Below the pieces are notes generated by a model. It did no database searches. It was not told where the DNA came from and worked only from the letters and a program-made list of their open reading frames with translations. Shown here piece by piece: positions 1 through 5,641 of a DNA stretch of 7,983 bases; the stretch's first letter is position 1, and the number at the start of each line of letters is the position of its first letter. The stretch spans positions 1 to 7,983 of the forward strand of contig JAKADJ010000092.1 in assembly GCA_021820645.1 (NCBI GenBank), written 5' to 3'. The translations under genes and the position numbers were made by a program. Source of the stretch: Bacillota bacterium (GTDB lineage: Bacteria; Bacillota_E; Sulfobacillia; Sulfobacillales; Sulfobacillaceae).

Positions 1-15
1 CATCGTTCGGGTGAA

Positions 16-981
16 TTATGCCCGATATGCCTCCATAGCCTCCCAAACCCAGTCACGGAACCCATCGACGTTGATGTCCACGGCTACTTTGACGGGAGGC
101 CGTTTGATGTCGATGGGCGAGATGACGACCGCTCCGCGCAAGGGGCCCTCTCGGACGACCGCGAGCGGCATCTCGCGCCATTGAAACAACTCGGGTTGAG
201 CCACGGCGGCTACCGCCACCACGTCGTCAATGGGGAAGGCCGTAGGGTTTCCACCTTCGCCGCGGGAGCGTTGGCTATAAAAGGCCAGCATTTGATGAAG
301 CGATTGACCGACCGCGCCGTATTGCGTGAGGCGGTCGACGTCTCTGACGGGAATCAGCGCTTTGTGGGCCACGTTGATACCAATCAGTTGCACCGGCTGA
401 GCCCAGTGAAAAACGATATCCGCCGCGTGCGGGTCAACGTAGACGTTAAACTCCTGGGCTTTGTCCACTTGGGCCCCGGGAAGCGCTCCGCACATACAGG
501 TCACGGACGAAAAAGCTCGCGCCAGTCCTGGATGGGCAAGATAGGCGATGGCGAGATTGGTGAGTGGTCCCGTAGCCACCAGATGGACATCGTGGAGGCC
601 AGACTCTTTCTCTGCCCAGTAGGTCCATACCCGTTGTTGATCGTCGGAAACTACGCGGGTTCGCCCTTCCCATCCCCCTACTCCACCAGGGCCATGAAAG
701 GCTTTGGCGGTAATCAAGGGTCCCAAGATGGGGTGGTCGGCACCTGGTAGGAGCGGGCAATCTAAATCCAGTTCTTCCATTAGCCGCTCAGCGTTGCCGT
801 AGGTATGCGGGAGTTCAACGTTACCGGCGACTGCCGAGACTCCAACCACCTGGCATTGCGAGCGTGCCGTGGCCATCGCCCAGGCATCATCGATTCCCGG
901 ATCCATATCCAGCCAAATTCGCGGTGTAATGCTGTTACCCACCTTTCTCACGTAGTTGGGTAGAGTGTTCCCCTTTCCCAC
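16..981 (-). CDS. Inosine/uridine-preferring nucleoside hydrolase family protein
   Basis: Predicted cytoplasmic N-glycosidase that splits ribonucleosides (or a related N-riboside) into base and ribose, as in purine/pyrimidine salvage. Numbered from the GTG at 981, the N-terminal Ca-binding signature DMDPGIDDA lies at residues 25-33 (family form DTDPGIDDA; the Asp residues are D25, D27, D31, D32). ATGPLTN at 136-142 supplies the Thr ligand (T137), and EFNVYVDP at 177-184 contains the substrate-binding Asn (N179). The C-terminal motif is FPIDDVVAVA at 249-258; the family usually has HD there, so the general-acid His is Asp (D252) while the Ca ligand D253 remains. The length, about 305-321 aa, is normal. 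The GTG start gives a 17-residue leader unlike the family and has poor ribosome-binding spacing. An AGAAAGGTGG site at 939-948 instead sits 8 nt before an ATT codon (928-930). It follows the prsA-like gene but is separated by a terminator, and no promoter is visible in the gap. Substrate is not predictable. Confidence 0.9.
   Translation of the reverse strand: MGKGNTLPNYVRKVGNSITPRIWLDMDPGIDDAWAMATARSQCQVVGVSAVAGNVELPHTYGNAERLMEELDLDCPLLPGADHPILGPLITAKAFHGPGGVGGWEGRTRVVSDDQQRVWTYWAEKESGLHDVHLVATGPLTNLAIAYLAHPGLARAFSSVTCMCGALPGAQVDKAQEFNVYVDPHAADIVFHWAQPVQLIGINVAHKALIPVRDVDRLTQYGAVGQSLHQMLAFYSQRSRGEGGNPTAFPIDDVVAVAAVAQPELFQWREMPLAVVREGPLRGAVVISPIDIKRPPVKVAVDINVDGFRDWVWEAMEAYRA
939..948 (-). promoter_or_regulatory. 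Strong ribosome binding site inside the annotated 5' end of the nucleoside hydrolase
   Basis: Minus-strand AGAAAGGTGG has one mismatch to the consensus AGAAAGGAGG and is identical to the site in front of the prsA-like gene at 1986-1995. It ends 8 nt before an ATT codon at 930-928. That codon would start the protein as (M)TPRIWLDMDPG, just where this family normally begins. The in-frame GTG codons at 981, 951 and 942 lack a well-spaced site: the purines are either adjacent to the codon or more than about 13 nt away. Seen directly: the site and its spacing. Inferred: that it decides the start. Confidence 0.5.
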
Positions 982-995
982 CCTCGCTTACCCGC

Positions 996-1029
996 AAAAA
1001 AGAAAACCCGGGACGCGACGTCCCGGGTT
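996..1029 (-). terminator. Rho-independent terminator after the prsA-like gene
   Basis: A perfect 10-bp stem, AACCCGGGAC (1005-1014) with GTCCCGGGTT (1020-1029), closes a 5-nt loop. The loop can add one more G-C pair (1015/1019). Read on the minus strand the stem is followed immediately by TTCTTTTTT (1004-996). It begins 18 nt past the prsA-like stop codon and ends only about 15 nt before the GTG of the nucleoside hydrolase, so that downstream gene depends on read-through or an unseen promoter. The upstream flank AAAAGAAAA does not form a good T-tract for plus-strand termination. Confidence 0.92.
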
Positions 1030-1046
1030 CATGCCTGCGGTTAGGA

Positions 1047-1982
1047 TTATTTGATGGAGATATGCTGGGACTTTTCCATCTTGCTGGTCCAGTTTTGATA
1101 CATGGTGTTGGCCGTCTGTTGCTGGAGGTCCGATTTGACCTGGCTTTGAACTTTGGAAAATGGCTGGACGGTCGAGGGCTTAGTCGCCTGTAACCAAATC
1201 ACGTGGTAGCCTTGAGATCCCTTATAGGTGGAATACTTCCCGACCTTCATGCCTGAGATGGCTTGGGCCATGCCCGAGGACATGGAACTGGTGGGCAAAT
1301 ACCCAAGACTCCCCCCCGACTTTCCGGATGATGCAATGGAATAGTGTTTGGCCAACGTAGCGAAGCTTGTCCCGCCTTGGGCCTGCTTGAGGACTTTATC
1401 GGCAAGGGACTTCGTCTTGACCACAATGTCGCTTACCTCATCCTCAGGAGGAGTGGTGAAGGTAGACTTGTTCTTTTGATAAAAGGCCTTTTCCTGCGCT
1501 GTGGTTGGGGCCTTGACGTTTTTGGTAACCTTGGCAAAGGCGCTTTGAGCCACCATTTCATCGGTAATGTAAGTCTGGAAGTCCGCGAAGGTCAGTTTCT
1601 TCTGCTTTAACATTTTTGTTAGTCCGGATTTTCCCCCGACTTGCGATTCGATGTTGGCGCTGATGAACTGGCTGGCCTGGGACTTAGCCTTCTTGGTAGT
1701 CGTCAGGTGATGTTTCAAGGCCCACTGGTCCACGGCCGTCTGGGCGACCACTGCCTTGACTTCCAACTTTTTCTCGCTGGCTGTGGTAGGCAGGCTTGCT
1801 CCCTGCATGAACTCGGTCCCTCTAACGAATAAATTAACGTCTTGTGCGGTAATCTTTTGCCCGTTCACGGTGGCCACCGTGGCCGACCCCGGAGCCGAAG
1901 TAGCATGGGCGCCACATCCTGCAATGAGTGCACCAAGCGCGGGAATTGAGAGCGCTAATACTGCCTTCTGTCGTTTCATCAT
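1047..1982 (-). CDS. PrsA/SurA-type peptidyl-prolyl isomerase lipoprotein (foldase) with altered catalytic residues
   Basis: Predicted membrane-anchored extracytoplasmic foldase that helps exported proteins fold. A basic N-terminus (MMKRQK) and a hydrophobic core at 7-20 lead to a lipobox IAGC with the lipidated Cys at residue 23. A SurA_N-like segment starts with VATVNGQKIT (36-45). The parvulin-like domain spans about 180-268, with SLGYL (225-229), the MKVGKYS turn (245-251) and GYHVI (258-262). A Lys/Gln/Ser-rich C-terminal tail runs to 311; the length fits the PrsA family. Against canonical parvulins the HILVK His is D185, the Cys/Asp of the SxxSS motif is A217 and the Asp of GGDLG is S225; only the second His (H260) is kept. 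Isomerase activity may therefore be weak or lost, leaving a chaperone role. Start choice: AGAAAGGTGG at 1986-1995 lies 3 nt before the first ATG and 6 nt before the second (1979), so the second may be used. Confidence 0.93.
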   Translation of the reverse strand: MMKRQKAVLALSIPALGALIAGCGAHATSAPGSATVATVNGQKITAQDVNLFVRGTEFMQGASLPTTASEKKLEVKAVVAQTAVDQWALKHHLTTTKKAKSQASQFISANIESQVGGKSGLTKMLKQKKLTFADFQTYITDEMVAQSAFAKVTKNVKAPTTAQEKAFYQKNKSTFTTPPEDEVSDIVVKTKSLADKVLKQAQGGTSFATLAKHYSIASSGKSGGSLGYLPTSSMSSGMAQAISGMKVGKYSTYKGSQGYHVIWLQATKPSTVQPFSKVQSQVKSDLQQQTANTMYQNWTSKMEKSQHISIK

Positions 1983-1985
1983 TGA

Positions 1986-1995
1986 CCACCTTTCT
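1986..1995 (-). promoter_or_regulatory. Ribosome binding site of the prsA-like gene
   Basis: AGAAAGGTGG on the minus strand precedes tandem ATG codons at 1982 and 1979. The spacing is 3 nt to the first and 6 nt to the second, which slightly favours the second Met as the true start. The same 10-mer recurs at 939-948 in front of the nucleoside hydrolase domain. Confidence 0.8.
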
Positions 1996-2018
1996 TGGCC
2001 CCCTTAGGACGCCGTTGA

Positions 2019-2047
2019 CTCATACTTTACCCCAAAATTGTTGCGAA
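2019..2047 (-). promoter_or_regulatory. Weak candidate promoter for the prsA-like gene
   Basis: On the minus strand TTCGCA (2047-2042; 4 of 6 matches to TTGACA) and TATGAG (2024-2019; 4 of 6 to TATAAT) are 17 nt apart. This would give a leader of roughly 30 nt before the prsA-like ATG. The -35 element falls inside the dyad at 2037-2058, which would let a bound regulator block it. Called from box matches alone; no better sigma-70-type pair was seen in the gap. Confidence 0.3.
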
Positions 2048-2058
2048 CTTGTAACAAT
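2037..2058. promoter_or_regulatory. Imperfect dyad in the divergent intergenic region, possible operator
   Basis: ATTGTT (2037-2042) and AACAAT (2053-2058) are perfect inverted half-sites in a 22-bp element; 8 of 11 positions pair overall. An overlapping second inverted repeat, GTTGCG (2040-2045) with CGCAAC (2061-2066), shares its left arm. The element lies between two divergently transcribed genes and overlaps the candidate -35 of the minus-strand gene, as expected for a dimeric regulator. No regulator gene lies nearby, and the A/T-rich half-sites could arise by chance. Confidence 0.35.
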
Positions 2059-2074
2059 AGCGCAACCCCAAGAC

Positions 2075-2103
2075 TTTCCCAGATCGACCATTTTCGCTAT
2101 GAT
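2075..2103 (+). promoter_or_regulatory. Candidate promoter of the glycosyltransferase-GH31 operon
   Basis: TATGAT at 2098-2103 matches the -10 consensus at 5 of 6 positions. A poor -35 (TTTCCC, 2075-2080) is 17 nt upstream. Transcription would begin near 2110, leaving a leader of about 26 nt that contains the ribosome binding site AAGAAGGGGTG (2121-2131), with 4 nt between it and the ATG at 2136. No other -10-like sequence between 2060 and 2135 looked better. An activator or alternative sigma factor may be involved, given the weak -35. Confidence 0.4.
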
Positions 2104-2135
2104 AGGCGGGAGACAGATTCAAGAAGGGGTGTCCG

Positions 2136-3263
2136 ATGCGCGTTCTTATGATTTCTAAAGCCTGCGTGACCGCATCCTACCGCTCCAAAATTACCTACAT
2201 GAACCGAAGTCATGACGTCGAGATGGGGCTGGTGGTACCGGATCATTGGGCCAATTTGCCTTATGAATCGGACCCGTGCGACCAAGAGTATCCCATCTTT
2301 AAGCTCCCGATCCCGTTTAACGGTAAAAACCACTTTCATTGGTATCCTAATTTAACGCGTATTGTCCGCGAGTTTAAACCCGACCTCGTCCATGTGGATG
2401 AAGAGCACTACAGCGCCGTGACCTGGCAAGGGGTCCGAGCGGCGCAACGTGCCCGGATCCCGAGCCTTTTTTTTACCTGGCAAAATATCTACAAGCGTTA
2501 TCCGGCACCCTTTTCATCCATTGAACAGCAAGTTTTTCGGCTAACCCGCGGGGCGATTGCGGGGAACCAAGACGCGGAGGCTGTTTTACGCAAAAAAGGT
2601 TATACCAAACCGGTGGTGGTGATCCCGCAGTTTGGAACCGACTTGGCCCTATTCGGTCCCCGTGATCGAGACGCCTTACGGCGGGAATACCATATTCAAC
2701 AGTCGTTTGTGGTAGGCTACGTAGGCCGTCTCATTGCGGAAAAAGGTATTGGCGATCTGCTTCAGGCGATGGAACCTCTCCTTCGGCGAAACCCTGATGT
2801 TGGTCTCTTGATTGTGGGGACGGGCCCCTACGACGCTACCATTCGTGAATGGGCCGAGCGCACAGGGGTGAAGCGGCAGCTCACGCGAGTTCCTTGGGTG
2901 GCGTCGGAAGCCATGGGGGATGTCATGAACCTCATGGATGCGCTGGTGCTCCCCTCCCGCACGACTGTGCGCTGGAAAGAGCAATTCGGACGGGTCTTGA
3001 CGGAAGCGATGGCCTCCCAAGTGGTCGTGATTGGGTCGGACAGCGGGGAGATTCCCCATGTTATTGGAGATGCCGGGCTGGTCTTCCCGGAAGGTCGGGT
3101 TGATCAGTTGCAGGACATATTAGGGCGCGTAATTGATGACGCGGATATACGTCGGCAATTGGCGCAGCGGGGCCCTGAAAGGGTAAGGGCTCACTTTACC
3201 CAAGAAGCGATCGCGGATAAAACCGTGGCTTTTTATCGCGACCTTTTAGGAGGCATGGCATAA
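2136..3263 (+). CDS. GT4-type glycosyltransferase (GT-B fold)
   Basis: Predicted cytoplasmic or membrane-associated retaining glycosyltransferase that moves a sugar from a nucleotide-sugar donor to a glycan, lipid or other acceptor. The N-terminal Rossmann-like half (about 1-170) contains LVHVDEEHY (84-92) and FFTWQNIYKRYP (112-123), a block I recall from a subgroup of GT4 enzymes. The C-terminal donor half starts at VVGYVGRLIAEKG (192-204), with R198 and K203 in the phosphate-binding positions. The EX7E motif is E282-E290 in EQFGRVLTE, followed by SDSGEIP (301-307). The usual Gly-Val-Pro after EAMAS is Gln-Val-Val here. At 375 aa it is full length. It opens the operon with a good AAGAAGGGGTG site before the ATG, and the next gene starts on the base after its stop. 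Neighbours make UDP-GlcA and UDP-xylose, so either could be the donor; the sequence does not settle it. Confidence 0.92.
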   Translation: MRVLMISKACVTASYRSKITYMNRSHDVEMGLVVPDHWANLPYESDPCDQEYPIFKLPIPFNGKNHFHWYPNLTRIVREFKPDLVHVDEEHYSAVTWQGVRAAQRARIPSLFFTWQNIYKRYPAPFSSIEQQVFRLTRGAIAGNQDAEAVLRKKGYTKPVVVIPQFGTDLALFGPRDRDALRREYHIQQSFVVGYVGRLIAEKGIGDLLQAMEPLLRRNPDVGLLIVGTGPYDATIREWAERTGVKRQLTRVPWVASEAMGDVMNLMDALVLPSRTTVRWKEQFGRVLTEAMASQVVVIGSDSGEIPHVIGDAGLVFPEGRVDQLQDILGRVIDDADIRRQLAQRGPERVRAHFTQEAIADKTVAFYRDLLGGMA

Positions 3264-4640
3264 ATGAAGGTTTCCGTATTCGGCGCCGGGTATGTCGGCT
3301 TGGTAACAGGTGCCGTGCTGGCGGACTTGGGTCATCACGTGACTCTCATTGAAGTCTCTCAAGAAAAAATTTCGCTGATTAGCCAACGTTGCTCGCCTAT
3401 TTTTGAGGAGGGTCTAGAATCTCTCATGGCCCGCGCGATGGATAATGGGCACCTCGACGTGACGGACGACGCCCAAGCCGCGGTGGCCCAAAGTGACGTG
3501 ATCTTTATTGCCGTGGGCACCCCTCCCCTTCCGGACGGCGAGGCCGACCTCCGCTACGTACGCCAGGCCGCCCTGGCCATTGGGCATGGTCTGACAGGAG
3601 AATCGCGACAGGTCATTGTCAACAAGGCCACCGTGCCCATTGGCTCGGCCAACCTCGTAGAGGTATGGATTCAAGACGGCTATCGGGAGGTGCATGGGAG
3701 GGGACCGTCAGCCGAATGGTATTCGGTCGCCTCGAATCCAGAGTTCTTGCGAGAAGGCACTGCTGTCTACGACACTCTTTATCCCGACCGCATCGTGCTG
3801 GGAGCCGATCAAGACTGGGCACTACAGCGCTTAAAAGACCTGTATCAGCCGATTATTACCCAGTCGTTCGGGCCTCCCCCGGAAGCCCCGAGACCCAATG
3901 GTCTGACATCCGTTCCGGTGGTGGTGACCGATCGTATTTCCTCTGAAATGATTAAGTACGCGGCCAACGCGTTTCTGGCGACGAAAATTTCCTTCGCCAA
4001 TGAAATTGCCAACATTTCGGAGCGGGTTGGTGCCGACGTGGTCGAGGTGATGCAAGGGATTGGGCTCGACAAGCGCATTGGCTCGCGGTTCCTTAACGCC
4101 GGTATTGGCTGGGGCGGCAGCTGTTTTGGTAAAGATCTCTCGGCCCTGACGGTGACGGCCGATGAATACGGGTATCATCCGCGGCTACTTCGGGCGACCC
4201 AAGACGTTAACCGCGACCAACGGCTGACCGTGGTCAAACGCTTGCAGGAGGCCTTAAAGGCCATTAAGGGTCGACGGATTGCCTTGTGGGGCGTCGCCTT
4301 TAAGCCAGGTACGGACGACCTCCGCGATGCTCCGGCGCTCACGATTATCGAAGAGCTATTGCGCTTAGGCGCCCGTGTTCGTGTGTATGATCCGATCGCC
4401 CTCGATAATCTCCGGCGCACCCATCCGGATCTGGAAGTGGAGTATGCAGAGTCTGCGGAAGGCGCCTTGGACGGATCCGACGCGTTGATTTTGGCCACCG
4501 AATGGCCGGAGTTTCGCGACATCCCTCTTCCACGTATTGAAGAGCGCTTAACGCGTGGGATTGTCATAGACGGGCGAAACTTCTGGGATCCAGAAGAAGC
4601 GCGGCGGGCAGGACTACAATACCGCGGCATTGGCCGCTAA
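3264..4640 (+). CDS. ugd: UDP-glucose 6-dehydrogenase
   Basis: Oxidises UDP-glucose to UDP-glucuronate with two NAD+, feeding the decarboxylase encoded next. The N-terminal NAD-binding domain begins VFGAGYVGLVTG (5-16), with AVGTPP at 83-88 and SNPEFLREG at 157-165. The central dimerisation helix region carries K231 and N235 in MIKYAANAF. The catalytic loop is GWGGSCFGKD (282-291), with nucleophile C287 and D291; the Pro that often follows CF is Gly (G289), which I believe is an ordinary variant. The UDP-binding C-terminal domain contains FKPGTDDLRDAP (346-357) and ends with DGRNFWD (436-442). All expected motifs are intact and 458 aa is normal for the family. Its ATG directly abuts the TAA of the glycosyltransferase, with AGGAGG (3248-3253) inside the upstream gene, so the two are probably translationally coupled. 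Confidence 0.97.
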   Translation: MKVSVFGAGYVGLVTGAVLADLGHHVTLIEVSQEKISLISQRCSPIFEEGLESLMARAMDNGHLDVTDDAQAAVAQSDVIFIAVGTPPLPDGEADLRYVRQAALAIGHGLTGESRQVIVNKATVPIGSANLVEVWIQDGYREVHGRGPSAEWYSVASNPEFLREGTAVYDTLYPDRIVLGADQDWALQRLKDLYQPIITQSFGPPPEAPRPNGLTSVPVVVTDRISSEMIKYAANAFLATKISFANEIANISERVGADVVEVMQGIGLDKRIGSRFLNAGIGWGGSCFGKDLSALTVTADEYGYHPRLLRATQDVNRDQRLTVVKRLQEALKAIKGRRIALWGVAFKPGTDDLRDAPALTIIEELLRLGARVRVYDPIALDNLRRTHPDLEVEYAESAEGALDGSDALILATEWPEFRDIPLPRIEERLTRGIVIDGRNFWDPEEARRAGLQYRGIGR

Positions 4641-4652
4641 GGGAGGCGTAGC

Positions 4653-5594
4653 ATGAATACGGCCATTGTAACGGGCGGAGCCGGCTTTATTGGAAGCCAC
4701 CTGGTCGACAAGTTGGTGCAAGAAGGACTTCAGGTTGTCGTGTTGGACAATCTGTGTACCGGCAGTTGGGATAATCTCGCGCACCATGATCCGGCCATCG
4801 TGAAACGGGTTTTCGCGGACGTTTCCGCCCCATGGCCCGAAGGGTCGCTCCCGAGTCAGGTTGACCTGGTTTTCCACCTGGCATCCCCGGCCTCTCCGGT
4901 CCATTATCGGCGCTTAGCCATTGAAACGCTTATGGTCAACTCCACGGGGACCAAGAATGCGCTAGATACGGCCTTAAAGTACGGTGCCCGTTTCATCTTA
5001 GCCTCCACGTCCGAATCCTACGGTGACCCCACCGTGTCTCCCCAACCCGAAACCTATTGGGGGCATGTGAATCCGGTGGGCCCACGTTCCTGTTATGATG
5101 AATCCAAACGGTTCAGTGAAGCCCTCACCATGGAATACGTCCGTACCCATGGTCTTGACGCCCGTATTCTTCGGTTTTTCAACTGCTATGGGCCGCGCAT
5201 GCAATCGGAGGATGGTCGGGTGGTGCCGAACTTTGTACGCCAAGCACTTAGTGAGGAAGCACTCACGGTTTATGGGACGGGAGAACAGACGCGGAGTTTC
5301 TGTTACGTTTCCGATGAAGTCGAGGGTATTTGGCTCGCCGCCGTGACCGACGGGTTATCCGGAGAGGTCATTAATATTGGCAATCCCGAAGAACGAACCA
5401 TCAGGAATTTTGCTGAGGTGGTCGCCGAGGTGGCGGGGACTCAGCTCAACGTGGAGACCCGACCATTACCACCCGATGACCCGACCAACCGTTGTCCGGA
5501 CATTCGTAAGGCACGCGAACTCTTGGGATGGGAACCGCAGGTGGGATTAAGAGAAGGGCTGGAAGAGACATTCCGCTATTTTCGCAATGCCTAG
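4653..5594 (+). CDS. uxs: UDP-glucuronate decarboxylase (UDP-xylose synthase), extended SDR
   Basis: Converts UDP-glucuronate to UDP-xylose through a tightly bound NAD+ cycle, using the product of the preceding dehydrogenase. The Rossmann motif is GGAGFIGSH (8-16). HLASPASPVHY (75-85) and ASTSESYGDP (117-126) are hallmark blocks of UXS-type enzymes, as are NPVGPRSCYDESKR (140-153), with the YxxxK pair Y148/K152, and RMQSEDGRVVPNF (182-194). S120 and E121 match the decarboxylase Ser-Glu pair, and R280 in NRCPDI (279-284) matches the Arg needed for decarboxylation in ArnA-type enzymes. These features distinguish it from UDP-glucose 4-epimerases and from UDP-sulfoquinovose synthase. The 313 aa length is typical. 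GGGAGG (4641-4646) lies 6 nt before the ATG, and the gene is 12 nt from the stop of ugd. The stop is TAG at 5592. A 4-deoxy-4-keto-releasing or UDP-apiose-type activity is a less likely alternative. Confidence 0.94.
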   Translation: MNTAIVTGGAGFIGSHLVDKLVQEGLQVVVLDNLCTGSWDNLAHHDPAIVKRVFADVSAPWPEGSLPSQVDLVFHLASPASPVHYRRLAIETLMVNSTGTKNALDTALKYGARFILASTSESYGDPTVSPQPETYWGHVNPVGPRSCYDESKRFSEALTMEYVRTHGLDARILRFFNCYGPRMQSEDGRVVPNFVRQALSEEALTVYGTGEQTRSFCYVSDEVEGIWLAAVTDGLSGEVINIGNPEERTIRNFAEVVAEVAGTQLNVETRPLPPDDPTNRCPDIRKARELLGWEPQVGLREGLEETFRYFRNA

Positions 5595-5630
5595 AAGTAA
5601 AGCGGGGCGGAATGTGAGCTTTGTACCTCC

Positions 5631-5636
5631 AAGGGG
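5631..5636 (+). promoter_or_regulatory. Ribosome binding site that sets the GH31 start at 5642
   Basis: AAGGGG ends 5 nt before the ATG at 5642. An in-frame TTG at 5621 would add seven residues (MYLQGDT), but the purines ahead of it are poorly placed and TTG is a weaker start, so the ATG is preferred. The 47-nt gap after the decarboxylase stop shows no terminator or convincing promoter, so this gene is probably the last of the operon. Confidence 0.75.
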
Positions 5637-5641
5637 ACACG

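Noticed and set aside
1..3. Minus-strand ATG 12 nt after the nucleoside hydrolase stop as the start of another gene
   Set aside because: Only the start codon would lie in the window, and there is no purine-rich ribosome site before it.
181..750. 189-aa open frame on the plus strand opposite the nucleoside hydrolase
   Set aside because: Antisense to a gene with clear family motifs, no ribosome site, and no recognisable domain in its translation.
1312..1318. C7 run in the foldase gene as a frameshift site
   Set aside because: The frame continues without a break through conserved parvulin motifs on both sides, and the run encodes the expected Gly-Gly.
4653..5594. UDP-sulfoquinovose synthase or UDP-glucose 4-epimerase for the SDR gene
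   Set aside because: HLASPASP, STSESYGDP, NPVGPRSCYDESKR and the NRCPDI Arg are the UDP-xylose synthase pattern.
5621..5641. TTG start that lengthens GH31 by seven residues
   Set aside because: The ATG at 5642 has AAGGGG 5 nt upstream, and part of that site would lie inside the longer reading frame.
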